Below, piece after piece: positions 52,914 to 61,886 of a stretch of DNA of 64,000 nt (positions are counted from its first letter, which is position 1; every line of letters begins with the position of its first letter). Position numbers and translations under genes: made by a program. Source of the stretch: DATMRS01 sp035566015 (GTDB lineage Bacteria > Pseudomonadota > Alphaproteobacteria > Sphingomonadales > Sphingomonadaceae); assembly GCA_035566015.1 (NCBI GenBank), contig DATMRS010000007.1, positions 48,285 to 112,284 of the forward strand, in the 5' to 3' direction. The notes beneath the pieces were generated by a model, which saw only the letters and a program-made list of their open reading frames with translations, was not told the origin of the DNA and made no database searches.

Positions 52914-53981
52914 CTATTCGGCTGCGGCGAGGGCAGTCCCCTCGGCTTCTTCGCGGGCGATTCTGTCCTTGAGCATGCGTCGCGCGGTCACGGGCGGCCC
53001 GTCGGTCTTGAGCAGAACGGGATTGAGCGAATCGAGATCGCCGGTATCGCCCATCCGCGCCTGCACCGCTTCGATCATCGGCTCGTCCTGCGTGCGGAAG
53101 GCGGTGTTGAGCACCCCCATCAGCGCCGCGTCGATTGCCGGATCATCCAGCCGCAGATTGCGGGCGGCGGCGAAGAAATAGTGGCAGCTCGTCTCCGTTT
53201 CGGGCGTCATGCAATGCGCCTGGGGGAAGCAGAAACCCTCCAGATCGGTCTGCCCCGGAAATTTGGTGCCATTGTCGAAATCGATCATCGCGGGCGGATA
53301 CCAGGTCATGTGCGTGCGCGTCTCGCATGGCTCGGCCGGGAAACCGAACAGATCGATCGTCGCCTGGTTGGGTGGCAGGCCGCTGCGCAACCGATAGGCC
53401 AGCACGCGGTCCTCATGGCGCTCCAGCCGGGTCGTCGTCGCGGCCAGTTGCTGCTCGGGCGTCACATTGGGCATCTTGAAGCCCGGATGCAGGAAAGGCG
53501 CGTGGGTGAGGTCGAGCAGATTGTCGGTGACGAGCTGGTAATTGCCCTTCACCCGCAAATGCCCTTTCAGCACCGCCCATCCCTCATCCTCCAGATAATG
53601 ATAGGGCGGCAACAGCGACGGATCGGCCTTCGCCGCATCGCCCGGCCATAGCCACACGAAGCCGTAGCGCTCGAACAGATGGAAGCTGCGGACGCTCGCG
53701 GCCGCGAGCGGCTTGCCCTCATTATGCGGATTGCCGACGCATCGCCCCGCGCAATCGAAAAGCAGCCCATGATAGCCGCATTGCAGGTCGTCGCCGACGA
53801 CCGCCCCCAGCGACAGCGGGGCGAATCGATGCGGGCAGCGATCGTGCAGCGCCACCGGCGTGCCGTCCTCGCGCCGATAGAAGACGATCGGGATGTCGAG
53901 CAGGGTCCGCGCCATGGGCGTGCGCGTCACCTCGTCCGAAAAGGCGGCGGCATACCAGCAATTCTGAAGGTAACGGCTCAC
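52914..53981 (-). CDS. Rieske non-haem iron oxygenase, alpha-subunit-like (VanA/aromatic O-demethylase type), copy 1
   Basis: A 355-residue oxygenase. The Rieske [2Fe-2S] motif is C-P-H (Cys49, His51) and C-G-Y-H (Cys68, His71). The mononuclear iron site is the D-N-L-L-D-L-T-H-A-P-F-L-H segment with two His and a following Asp region. GTG 53981 is chosen over the longer frame because it gives the family start (S-R-Y-L-Q-N-C-W-Y-A-A-A) and GGGAGAGG lies 7 nt upstream. Enzymes of this group demethylate or hydroxylate aromatic or aliphatic substrates with a separate reductase; none is visible here. It faces an MFS gene across a region with an inverted repeat. Confidence 0.87.
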   Translation of the reverse strand: MSRYLQNCWYAAAFSDEVTRTPMARTLLDIPIVFYRREDGTPVALHDRCPHRFAPLSLGAVVGDDLQCGYHGLLFDCAGRCVGNPHNEGKPLAAASVRSFHLFERYGFVWLWPGDAAKADPSLLPPYHYLEDEGWAVLKGHLRVKGNYQLVTDNLLDLTHAPFLHPGFKMPNVTPEQQLAATTTRLERHEDRVLAYRLRSGLPPNQATIDLFGFPAEPCETRTHMTWYPPAMIDFDNGTKFPGQTDLEGFCFPQAHCMTPETETSCHYFFAAARNLRLDDPAIDAALMGVLNTAFRTQDEPMIEAVQARMGDTGDLDSLNPVLLKTDGPPVTARRMLKDRIAREEAEGTALAAAE

Positions 53982-54033
53982 GAAATCCCTCTCCCTTGAT
54001 CGGCCCCGGCACGATTTCAGCACATGCCTGCGC

Positions 54034-54048
54034 AGTCAAGAATTGACT
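54034..54048. promoter_or_regulatory. Perfect inverted repeat AGTCAA-gaa-TTGACT in divergent Rieske/MFS region
   Basis: A 15-bp palindrome with 6-bp arms lies in the 111-bp gap between the Rieske and MFS genes, and its right arm continues into TGACTAACAA (54044-54053), the motif also found before the MetE-like gene. Position and symmetry suggest an operator for a dimeric regulator; no regulator gene lies alongside. Confidence 0.45.
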
Positions 54049-54092
54049 AACAAGATTTGCTACCACAAAGTCGCACGCAGGTGGAGAGGCGA

Positions 54093-55379
54093 ATGGCGTC
54101 TATCGCATTAGAACATCGGGCGGAGGCCCGCCGGCCCGGTGTGCGCGCGATCGCCGCGCTCTTTATCCTTTCGGCGATCGTCGGGCTCAACACCGTCGAT
54201 CGCAACATGTTCGGCCTGCTGCTGCCCGCCATCCGGCAGGATATTCCTCTCTCCGACGCCAGCCTCGGCTTCCTGATGGGGCCGGCTTTCGTGCTCGTCT
54301 ATTCGCTGACGGGGGTGCCGCTGGGCTGGCTCGCCGATCGCACGAGCCGGCGGATCATCGTCGCCGCGGGCCTTGCTTTCTGGAGCCTCGTGACGGTGGC
54401 GACCGGCTTTGCCGGCAGCTTCGCCGCGCTGCTGATCGCGCGCATGATGCTGGGCGTCGGCGAAGCGAGCAATCTCGCGCCCACCTCCGCGCTGATCGGC
54501 GATACCTTCACCGGCCGCGCGCGCGTGCCGGCGATGGCGGTGTTCGGGGCGGGCGGTCCGCTTGCGGTGATGCTCTTCTATCCGCTGATCGGATGGATCG
54601 CCGATACGCATGGCTGGCGCTTCGCCTTTCCGTTGATGGGCGCCGCGGGCCTCGTCGTCGCCCTGCTGACGATCCTCATCGTGCGCGAGCCGCCGAGGCG
54701 GACGCCCACGGGCGGAGCCGCCGCCATCGCCTTCCCGCGCGCGGCGGGCATGGCGCTGCGCTCCCGGCCCTTTTGGCTGATGGTGGCGGCGGGTACGTTG
54801 CTCAGCATCAACTATTCGGCGATGCTCGCCTGGCTGCCCACCTTCATGCTGCGCGTCCATGCGCTCGATGCGCAGCAGACGGGCGTCCTCATCGGCATGT
54901 ACAAGGGCGGGCTGGGCGTGATCGCTACCTTCGCGTCGGGCTTCGTCGTCGCGCTGCTGATGCGGTTCGACCGGCGATGGCTCGGCTGGGCGCCGGCGCT
55001 GTGCTGTCTCGCCATGGCGCCCGCGCAACTCTGTCTGCTGTTGGCCGACCAGCCGATCTGGTGGCATATCGGCCTTGCGATCGAGACGGTCGCGATGGCG
55101 GCCACCACGCCCTGCACCTTCTCGCTCGTCCTCGCCTTGCTCGACCGGCGCATCCGCGCGACGGGCACCGCCATCTATCTGCTGATCTTCAATCTGGTGG
55201 GGCAGAGCGTCGGGCCGATGCTGATCGGCGCGCTCAACGACGGCCCGCTCGCCTTCGTCGGGGCCAAGGCAATCCGCTATTCGCTGCTCACGGCGCCGGC
55301 GGCTATCGCGATTTCGGCGCTTTTCTTCCTGCTGCTTGCAGTCCGCCTGGACAAAATCGGGGATGAGGATGGCGAATGA
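54093..55379 (+). CDS. MFS transporter (12-TM), spinster/ACS-type
   Basis: A 428-residue transporter with twelve predicted membrane helices in two halves. The MFS loop motif is G-W-L-A-D-R-T-S-R-R between helices 2 and 3, and G-E-A-S-N-L-A-P lies in helix 4. ATG 54093 is preferred because GGAGAGG stands 6 nt before it. It likely imports the aromatic or organic acid substrate used by the neighbouring Rieske oxygenase. It overlaps the cytochrome gene by 11 nt. Confidence 0.86.
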   Translation: MASIALEHRAEARRPGVRAIAALFILSAIVGLNTVDRNMFGLLLPAIRQDIPLSDASLGFLMGPAFVLVYSLTGVPLGWLADRTSRRIIVAAGLAFWSLVTVATGFAGSFAALLIARMMLGVGEASNLAPTSALIGDTFTGRARVPAMAVFGAGGPLAVMLFYPLIGWIADTHGWRFAFPLMGAAGLVVALLTILIVREPPRRTPTGGAAAIAFPRAAGMALRSRPFWLMVAAGTLLSINYSAMLAWLPTFMLRVHALDAQQTGVLIGMYKGGLGVIATFASGFVVALLMRFDRRWLGWAPALCCLAMAPAQLCLLLADQPIWWHIGLAIETVAMAATTPCTFSLVLALLDRRIRATGTAIYLLIFNLVGQSVGPMLIGALNDGPLAFVGAKAIRYSLLTAPAAIAISALFFLLLAVRLDKIGDEDGE

Positions 55380-56022
55380 ACGCGTGAAACTCGGCCTCGC
55401 CGCGCTGCTGGGGCTGGCCGCCTTCGCCGGCGCGGGCGCGCTCGCCGAAAAAGGCCCACCACCACCCTCCCGACCCTCCTGGCGCGTCCCGGCGGGCAAC
55501 GTGCATCGCGGCGAAGCGATCGCCCAGACATGCCTCACCTGCCATGGTCCCGACGCCCCCGCCGCCCGCGATCTCCACCCGCGCCCGCCCAAACTCTATC
55601 GGCAGCGGGCGAGCTACATCTTCTTCGTCCTGCGCGAATATCAGCAGGGCGTCCGCCATAACGACCTGATGCGGGGAATGGCGGAGACCTTGTCCGAACA
55701 GGACATGCGCGACGTCGCCGCCTATTTCTCGCAGAATTTCCCCGACAAGCCGCCCCGCGCGCGCACCGATCTCCCCGGCTATCGCATAACTTCGCGCGAA
55801 TGCACCTGGTGTCATGGCGAAACCGGCATCGGCGAACTGGAGGGCACCCCCGTCCTCACCGGGCAGGACCCCGAATATCTGGCGCATGCGCTGGCGGCCT
55901 ATCGCAGCGGCGAGCGCACCGATCCTACGATGCGTGCCGAAGCAAAGCGGATCGCGCCCGCCGACGACGCCGCGCTCGCCACCTATTTTTCCGCGCACGA
56001 ATGGCTGGAGCGTGGCCAATGA
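55369..56022 (+). CDS. Diheme c-type cytochrome
   Basis: A 217-residue periplasmic cytochrome c. N-terminal signal peptide (V-K-L-G-L-A-A-L-L-G-L-A-A-F-A-G-A-G-A), then two haem-binding motifs C-L-T-C-H (55-59) and C-T-W-C-H (145-149), in the c4-like two-domain arrangement. Starts at ATG 55369 with a GGATGAGG box that overlaps the MFS end. It is a suitable electron acceptor for the PQQ dehydrogenase or a GMC dehydrogenase. It overlaps the next gene by 4 nt. Confidence 0.86.
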   Translation: MANERVKLGLAALLGLAAFAGAGALAEKGPPPPSRPSWRVPAGNVHRGEAIAQTCLTCHGPDAPAARDLHPRPPKLYRQRASYIFFVLREYQQGVRHNDLMRGMAETLSEQDMRDVAAYFSQNFPDKPPRARTDLPGYRITSRECTWCHGETGIGELEGTPVLTGQDPEYLAHALAAYRSGERTDPTMRAEAKRIAPADDAALATYFSAHEWLERGQ

Positions 56023-56792
56023 AAAGGCTTCCCATCGCCCTCCTATCCCTCCTGCCGCTCGGTGCCTGCTCGGCCGCGCCGCAGGCCGTGACGCCGAAGA
56101 TGATCGATATCCCTGCCGGCAGCTTCATCATGGGCGCGCCGGCGGATGCGGACGCGCAGCAAGGCAAGCCGCAGCATCGCGTGACGCTCCACGCTTTTCG
56201 CATCGGCGAGACATTAGTCACGTTCGATCAATATGACGCCTTCGCGCGGGCGACGGATCGCCCCCTGCCACAGGATGATGGCTTGGGACGCGGCACCCGC
56301 CCGGTGATCAATATCGATCGGGCGGACATGCTGGCCTATATCGACTGGCTCAACCGCGAGAGCAGCGAGACGGGCTTTCGCCTGCCGAGCGAAGCGGAAT
56401 GGGAATATGCCGCGCGCGCGGGGACGACCACAGGCTTCTACTGGGGCAATGATCCCGATCCCCGTTTCGCCAACACCCGGACGAATGGCGGCCCCGACAC
56501 CTATGACTTCACCTCGCCGGTGAAGAGTTTCCCCGCCAATCCATGGGGCCTCTACGACATGGCCGGCAATGTATGGGAGATGACGGCGGACTGCCGCTAC
56601 CCCGACTATGTCGGCGCCCCAACCGACGGCAGCGCCCGCACCGGGCCGGACTGTTTCAGCCACATCGTGCGTGGTGGCGACTATAGCAGTTCGAAGCGCG
56701 GCCAGCGGCCCACCGCGCGATCGGCGGCGGGGGACCGGTTCCGCTCGACCGGCCTCGGCTTCCGGATCGCGCAGGACGAACCGGCGCGCTGA
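56019..56792 (+). CDS. FGE/sulfatase-modifying-factor fold lipoprotein without obvious catalytic cysteines
   Basis: A 257-residue secreted lipoprotein: lipobox L-L-P-L-G-A-C (Cys17), then an FGE-sulfatase (SUMF1-like) domain with I-P-A-G-S-F-I-M-G, R-L-P-S-E-A-E-W-E-Y-A-A-R, N-P-W-G-L-Y-D-M-A-G-N-V-W-E and V-R-G-G-D-Y-S. In real formylglycine-generating enzymes two cysteines follow this R-G-G-S-W-type region; here the stretch S-S-S-K-R-G-Q-R-P-T-A-R lacks them. A sulfatase-activating role is therefore unlikely; a structural or cytochrome-accessory role is possible. Coupled to the diheme cytochrome gene. Confidence 0.82.
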   Translation: MKRLPIALLSLLPLGACSAAPQAVTPKMIDIPAGSFIMGAPADADAQQGKPQHRVTLHAFRIGETLVTFDQYDAFARATDRPLPQDDGLGRGTRPVINIDRADMLAYIDWLNRESSETGFRLPSEAEWEYAARAGTTTGFYWGNDPDPRFANTRTNGGPDTYDFTSPVKSFPANPWGLYDMAGNVWEMTADCRYPDYVGAPTDGSARTGPDCFSHIVRGGDYSSSKRGQRPTARSAAGDRFRSTGLGFRIAQDEPAR

Positions 56793-56798
56793 ACTGAA

Positions 56799-58289
56799 TC
56801 AGCCCCTGCTCTTGAGCAGATCGTCGCCGTCGCCGCGGCGAAGCATCAGGAAGCTCAGGATCGACAGCAGCATCACGCCGGCCAGCGCCAGCGTGGGCAG
56901 ACGAAAATCGGCCCAGACCGGCTGGGCAGCGCCGCCCGAGGAGAAAGCGAGCAGGATCGCGGTCAGGCTGATCCCGAACGCCATCGCAAGCCGCTGCACC
57001 ACAGCACCCACCGAGGTCGCCCGCCCCAGCACCTCGCTCGGCAGGCCCGAGAAGTTCAGCCCCGCAAGCGTCGAGAGCTGGATCGAATGGATCAGGCCGA
57101 AAATGAACATGAAGCCGCCCAGCACCCAGAAGGAAGAGCCCGGCGTGAAGATGAGCAGCGCCGCGAGCAGCAGGCCCAGCACCAGGCTGTTGGAGACAAG
57201 CAATTTCTTGATCCCCAATTTCTTCAGCAGCGGATCGATACCCAGCCGCAGTGCGATCTGGCCGAAGGCGAGCACAGCCATCAGATAGCCCGCCACCACC
57301 GCCGACGCGCCGAGCCCCAGTTGGAAATAGAGCGGAAAAAGGAACAGCGTCGCCCCCAGCACCAGGCGCGAGAACGACCCGCCAAGCACCGCGACCGCGA
57401 AGGTGCGATAGCGGAACAGCCCCAGGTCGAGAATGGGGTCGGGACGCCGCGCATGGCAGATATAGGCGAACAGCCCCGCCGCCCCCAGGCCGAGCGCGAC
57501 GAGCGCAACCATATCCACTCCGCTGTCCGCCGCGATAGCCTCCAGTCCCACCTGCAGCGCGACCAGCGTCACCGCGACGAGCAGGAAACCGGCAAGGTCG
57601 AAGCGGCCGACCGCCATCGTTTCGCCCGGTTTCAGGAAGCGGAGCGCAAGCAGGGTGCCGAGCACGCCGAGCGGCACGTTGATGAAGAAGATCCAGCGCC
57701 AGTCGAAATAGGTCGTGATCCAGCCGCCGACCACCGGCCCAAGCATCGGACCAAGCAGCCCCGGAATGATCATGTAGCTCATCGCGCGCACGAGTTCGTC
57801 GCGGGGAAAGCTGCGCGCGAGGATCAGGCGCCCCACCGGCGTCATCAGCGCCCCGCCTGCCCCTTGCAGGAAGCGGCCGGCGACAAGGACATAGAGGTTG
57901 GGACTCAACCCGCAGACGATCGATCCCGTTACGAATACCACGATCGCGCCGATGAAGACGCGCCGCGCCTCGAACCGGTCGGCCAGCCAGCCGCTCGCCG
58001 CCATCCACATCGAAACGCTGATCAGATAGGCGGTGAGCGAGATGCCGATCTCGTTCGCGGTGACGTGCAGCGCATCAGCGATCTGGGGCAGCGATGTGGC
58101 GATGATCGTACTGTCGAGTCCCTCCATAAAGAAAGTCGCGCCGACCGTCATCGGAATCAACAACGACGGTTGCGCTGGGGCGGGCACCGCATGGCCGATC
58201 GCGGGCACTTCGCCCTCGAGGGTGGCCGCGCTCGCGCGATCGGCCGCCCGTTCCCGTTCTCCGGCGTCGTTCACCGTTGCGATCGTCAA
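56799..58289 (-). CDS. DHA2 family MFS transporter (14-TM, EmrB/QacA-like)
   Basis: A 496-residue drug:H+ antiporter-2 type transporter with about fourteen hydrophobic helices after a Glu/Ala-rich cytosolic head. Signature regions: L-D-S-T-I-I-A-T-S-L-P-Q-I, the loop G-W-L-A-D-R-F-E-A-R-R and motif G-P-M-L-G-P-V-V-G-G-W-I. The start is TTG 58289, overlapping the Rieske stop as TTGA; no internal Met fits. It is convergent with the FGE-like lipoprotein gene. It could export a toxic intermediate or take up substrate. Confidence 0.83.
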   Translation of the reverse strand: MTIATVNDAGERERAADRASAATLEGEVPAIGHAVPAPAQPSLLIPMTVGATFFMEGLDSTIIATSLPQIADALHVTANEIGISLTAYLISVSMWMAASGWLADRFEARRVFIGAIVVFVTGSIVCGLSPNLYVLVAGRFLQGAGGALMTPVGRLILARSFPRDELVRAMSYMIIPGLLGPMLGPVVGGWITTYFDWRWIFFINVPLGVLGTLLALRFLKPGETMAVGRFDLAGFLLVAVTLVALQVGLEAIAADSGVDMVALVALGLGAAGLFAYICHARRPDPILDLGLFRYRTFAVAVLGGSFSRLVLGATLFLFPLYFQLGLGASAVVAGYLMAVLAFGQIALRLGIDPLLKKLGIKKLLVSNSLVLGLLLAALLIFTPGSSFWVLGGFMFIFGLIHSIQLSTLAGLNFSGLPSEVLGRATSVGAVVQRLAMAFGISLTAILLAFSSGGAAQPVWADFRLPTLALAGVMLLSILSFLMLRRGDGDDLLKSRG

Positions 58290-59323
58290 TCGCCCTGCTC
58301 GGCCGCTATCAGCTTCGCAAGCGCGCGACGCGCGGCGACCGGAGCGCCGTCCGACTTGAGCAGCACCGGATCGAGCGCGAGAATGTCCGTTTCGGTACCC
58401 ATCCGCTCCTGCTGCGCCTCGATCATCGGCTCGTCCTCATTACGGAAGGCATTCTCCAATATGCCGAACAATGTTTCGTCGGCATTGGCGTCGTCGAGCA
58501 GCATGTTGCGCGCCTGCGCGAAGAAATAATGGCAGGTCCGGTCGGTTTCGGGCGTGATCGCATGCATTGCGGGCAGGCATAACCCCTGCTCCTCCGGCTC
58601 GTTGAGCCGCGCCGCGCCGGCATCGAAATAGATGAGCGAGGGCGGCAACCAGTGCATGTGCGACCGCGAATCCATGAACTCGTCGTTGAAGCCGAACAGC
58701 GTCCGCGTCGGCCCGTTGGGCGGGCAATTGAGGCGCCAGCGCCGGGCGATCACACGCTCGGGCATCCGTACCAGTTCGGTGGTCGTGCGCTTGAGCCGTT
58801 CCTCGGTAGACAGCCCCGGAATCGCGAAGGCCGGGTGAAGATAGGGCGCGTGCGTCAGGTCGAGCAGATTGTCGACCACGAGCATATAATTGGCGTCGAC
58901 CTTCAGATAGCCCGTGACCGCCTTGAAATCGGGCGACTCCATGAAGCCGAAATCATCGGGCAAACGGGCGGGATCGGCCTCCTCGTCGCCCATCCATATC
59001 CAGATCATGCCATGCCGTTCGATCAGCGAGTAGGTCGTCACCTTCGCCGCCGCCGGCAGCGCATTATAATGAGGATTATGGACGCAGGCGCCGTCGATGC
59101 CGAAGCGAAGCCCATGATAGGGGCATTGCAGTTGATCCCCGATCAGCATGCCCATCGATAGCGGCGCGAAACGATGCGGACAGCGATCCTGAAGCGCACG
59201 CGGCACTCCGTCCGACGTGCGATAGAGCACGATATGTTCGCCGAGCAGCCGACGCGCCAGCGGCGTCTCGTTCACCTCGCCCGGCCAGGCGGCCGCATAC
59301 CAGCAATTGCGCAAGTAGGTCAT
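58286..59323 (-). CDS. Rieske non-haem iron oxygenase, alpha-subunit-like, copy 2
   Basis: A 345-residue paralogue of the oxygenase at 52914-53981: same start (T-Y-L-R-N-C-W-Y-A-A-A-W), Rieske ligands in C-P-H (Cys48, His50) and C-P-Y-H (Cys67, His70), and mononuclear-iron segment D-N-L-L-D-L-T-H-A-P-Y-L-H. The pair differ enough to act on different substrates. No ferredoxin or reductase gene is adjacent. GGAGAGGAG precedes the ATG. Coupled to the DHA2 transporter gene. Confidence 0.87.
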   Translation of the reverse strand: MTYLRNCWYAAAWPGEVNETPLARRLLGEHIVLYRTSDGVPRALQDRCPHRFAPLSMGMLIGDQLQCPYHGLRFGIDGACVHNPHYNALPAAAKVTTYSLIERHGMIWIWMGDEEADPARLPDDFGFMESPDFKAVTGYLKVDANYMLVVDNLLDLTHAPYLHPAFAIPGLSTEERLKRTTTELVRMPERVIARRWRLNCPPNGPTRTLFGFNDEFMDSRSHMHWLPPSLIYFDAGAARLNEPEEQGLCLPAMHAITPETDRTCHYFFAQARNMLLDDANADETLFGILENAFRNEDEPMIEAQQERMGTETDILALDPVLLKSDGAPVAARRALAKLIAAEQGD

Positions 59324-59371
59324 GCGCCGGGCAACTCCTCTCCATGTCGCGATCGCAAGATCGTAACACTA

Positions 59372-59380
59372 AATCGTATA
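59372..59380 (-). promoter_or_regulatory. TATACGATT motif upstream of Rieske copy 2
   Basis: The AT-rich gap before this Rieske gene reads TATACGATT on the minus strand. The identical 9-mer occurs at 60134-60142 in the divergent DoxX/GMC region. Both are in probable promoter regions of genes that look co-regulated. Confidence 0.3.
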
Positions 59381-59389
59381 ACAATGCAA

Positions 59390-60019
59390 TCAGCGGATGG
59401 ACGGCCTCGGCACGAGATGGCGGACCTCGTAGATGGCCTGCGGGTGCAAGGCATATTGCACGATCATCACCGCAAGCCAGGCCACCATCACCACGCCCAT
59501 GATCGTGGCGAGCGGGCCAAGGATACGCATGATCGGCCGGACGATATATCCCACCACGTCGGCGACCACGTCGCCCTCTGCGCCATGTGCCGTTGCCGGA
59601 TCGGCACTCGCCACGCTCCTGAAAGCCAGCATTGATCGATAATAGTCATAATAAGCGAGCAGCAGATAGACGTTCATCACCAGCGATCCGCTGCCCATCA
59701 GGAAGGCCCGCAGCCGCCATTCGGGCTTGAACACGTCGGTGATGAACACCGGCACGGTGACGGTCATCGAAACGACCAGCCCGAGTGGCACGAAGCGGTT
59801 GGAAAGCAGGGCCAGTCCAGTCACAACCTCGATCGCCTTGGCGAGGTGGAATAGGATGCCTTGGTCGATCAACGCGCCGACGATATCCGGCGGCGGCATA
59901 TACTCCATGAAATCGGAGATGCTAGGATAGGGCGTGATGATCTTGAAGAACCAGTTGACTCCGTTGACGAGATAGACCGTCCCCAGCAACAGCCGGATCA
60001 ACGTGGTAAGCCTTTCCAT
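59390..60019 (-). CDS. DoxX-like integral membrane protein
   Basis: A 209-residue membrane protein with about four to five helices (residues about 5-25, 48-68, 75-95, 108-128 and 160-185). The N-terminal L-L-G-T-V-Y-L-V-N-G-V-N-W and the central A-I-E-V-V-T-G-L-A-L-L resemble the DoxX/DoxD family. ATG 60019 has AGGGAGGG at a better distance than ATG 60022. Its place between a Rieske oxygenase and a GMC dehydrogenase suggests a role in electron transfer or uptake. Function unknown. Confidence 0.72.
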   Translation of the reverse strand: MERLTTLIRLLLGTVYLVNGVNWFFKIITPYPSISDFMEYMPPPDIVGALIDQGILFHLAKAIEVVTGLALLSNRFVPLGLVVSMTVTVPVFITDVFKPEWRLRAFLMGSGSLVMNVYLLLAYYDYYRSMLAFRSVASADPATAHGAEGDVVADVVGYIVRPIMRILGPLATIMGVVMVAWLAVMIVQYALHPQAIYEVRHLVPRPSIR

Positions 60020-60275
60020 CATAATCCCTCCCTCTTTCCCGCCTCGGCTATTCGGCCATGCGCTCTGCCGCCGCTGCCCTAAGCCGGATAGAGCCGGACC
60101 GCCCAGCCGCCGCATCATGGTTATACCAAATAATATACGATTATAAGCATGTAATGGCTGATTCTACCTGTGCCGACGACCTCCGTGCGATTACGCATAA
60201 TTTCGCTTGAGCAGCCGCGCGCCTTCCGGGAGAGAAAGCGTGGCGGCATGCGGGCCCAATCGGAGGATACAAAGC
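60020..60275. promoter_or_regulatory. Divergent DoxX/GMC intergenic region
   Basis: A 256-bp gap between the DoxX-like gene and the second GMC gene. It contains an AT-rich core around 60121-60160 with TATACGATT (60134-60142), matching the motif before Rieske copy 2, and the GMC ribosome site near 60262. No coding frame of convincing quality is present. Presumed to hold both promoters. Confidence 0.4.
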
Positions 60276-61886
60276 GTGGCAACGGAAGAGGCCGATTTCG
60301 TCATTATCGGTGCGGGCAGCGCGGGTTGCGTCCTGGCCAACCGGCTGAGCGCGGACACCGCCAATCGAGTGGTCTTGATGGAAGCGGGCGGGGAATGCCG
60401 CCACCCGCTTATCGACATGCCGCTTACCTGGATGCAGGCGGCGGCGGACAAGCGCTTCATCTGGGGCAATGAAAGCGCGCCCGACCCCGGCCGTCTCGGC
60501 CGTACCGAGCCGATCCCGCGCGGCCACGTACTGGGCGGCAGTTCCTCCATCAACGGCACCATGTATGTGCGCGGCGCGGCGGCGGACTATGACGCCTGGG
60601 CGGCGACGGGCCTGGCGGGCTGGAGCTATGCCGACGTGCTCCCCTATTTCCGGCGCTCCGAACATCATTGGCGCGGCGCTACAACCGAGCATGGCGGCGA
60701 CGGACCGCTCTACGTCTCCCCCATGGCGAAGGACCCGATCCTCTTCCCCGCCTTCCTCGAAACCGCGCGCGGGCTGGGCTATGGCGCCGCCGAGGATTTC
60801 AACGTAGCGCGCCCCGAAGGCTTCGGCATACCCGATTGCACGATCCGCAACGGCCGCCGCCACAGCACGGTGCGCGCGTTCATCGATCCGGTGAAGGACC
60901 GCGCGAATCTCCGCATCGAGACGCAGGCGCTGGTAACGCGTATCCTGGTGGAGGGCGGCCGTGCGGTCGGCGTCGAATATCGGCGGGGCGATGCGCTGCA
61001 TCAGGTGCACGCGCGTCGTGAGGTGATCCTGAGCGCCGGCGCGATCAATTCGCCGCAAATCCTGATGCTATCGGGAATCGGGCCGGCAGCACATCTTCAG
61101 GCCATGGGGATCGAGGTCCGTCGGGACCTGCCCGGCGTCGGACGCAACCTGCAGGATCATCCGATCGCGCTCAGCTTCTGGACGGCGTCGCAACCCGTCA
61201 CCTTCGACAGCCAGACCCGGCTCGACAGGCTGGCGTTCAACGCCCTGCGCTGGCAACTAACCGGCAAGGGCACGATGGCGCAAAGCCCTATGTCGATCCA
61301 GGGCTTCCTGCGCTCCAGCGACGTGCAGGAGCGGCCCGACTGGCAATTCCAGATCGTCCATTCCAGCTATGCCGCGCGGCCTTGGTTCCCGCTCTGGCGC
61401 AAGGGCGCCGGACACCAATTCTCCTGCGGCGTGCTGCTGCTCAATCCCGAAAGCCGCGGTGAGATCACCCTCGCCTCACCCGATCCGGCCGCGCTGCCCC
61501 GCATCCAACTCAACTTCCTGAGCGAAGAGGGCGATGTCGGGCGCTTGCGCGAAGCGGTGCGCTTCATGCGACGCTTCATGAACGCGGCGCCCGCCCGCGA
61601 CCTCGTTGCTGCCGAGATCGCACCCGGCGGTGACCCGGCCGAACAGGACAGTGATGCCGCGATCGACGGCTGGAACCGCGCCAGCGTGATGAGTGGCGGC
61701 CATGCCGCCTGCAGTTGCGCCATGGGTACGAACGACGACGCCGTCGTGGACGCCACGCTGCGTCTGCGCGGCATAGAAGCCCTCCGCGTGGCCGACGCCT
61801 CGGTCATGCCCACCATCATCCGCGGCAACACAAACGCCCCGGTTATCATGATCGCCGAAAAGGCGGCGGACATGATCCTTGGCTGA
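60276..61886 (+). CDS. GMC family oxidoreductase, copy 2
   Basis: A 536-residue FAD-dependent alcohol dehydrogenase of the same family as 46754-48391. FAD motif [19 protein letters not shown] signatures G-G-S-S-S-I-N-G and G-P-A-A-H-L, and active-site His in G-G-H-A-A-C-S. Start GTG 60276 with GGAGG 9 nt upstream; an earlier in-frame start would add a Ser/Arg-rich stretch without family match. The neighbours (two Rieske oxygenases, DoxX, transporter) suggest oxidation of an alcohol produced by hydroxylation or demethylation. Confidence 0.86.
   Translation: MATEEADFVIIGAGSAGCVLANRLSADTANRVVLMEAGGECRHPLIDMPLTWMQAAADKRFIWGNESAPDPGRLGRTEPIPRGHVLGGSSSINGTMYVRGAAADYDAWAATGLAGWSYADVLPYFRRSEHHWRGATTEHGGDGPLYVSPMAKDPILFPAFLETARGLGYGAAEDFNVARPEGFGIPDCTIRNGRRHSTVRAFIDPVKDRANLRIETQALVTRILVEGGRAVGVEYRRGDALHQVHARREVILSAGAINSPQILMLSGIGPAAHLQAMGIEVRRDLPGVGRNLQDHPIALSFWTASQPVTFDSQTRLDRLAFNALRWQLTGKGTMAQSPMSIQGFLRSSDVQERPDWQFQIVHSSYAARPWFPLWRKGAGHQFSCGVLLLNPESRGEITLASPDPAALPRIQLNFLSEEGDVGRLREAVRFMRRFMNAAPARDLVAAEIAPGGDPAEQDSDAAIDGWNRASVMSGGHAACSCAMGTNDDAVVDATLRLRGIEALRVADASVMPTIIRGNTNAPVIMIAEKAADMILG

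Noticed and set aside
56019..56792. Formylglycine-generating (sulfatase-activating) enzyme
   Set aside because: The scaffold is present but the catalytic cysteines are not seen after V-R-G-G-D-Y, and no sulfatase gene is nearby.
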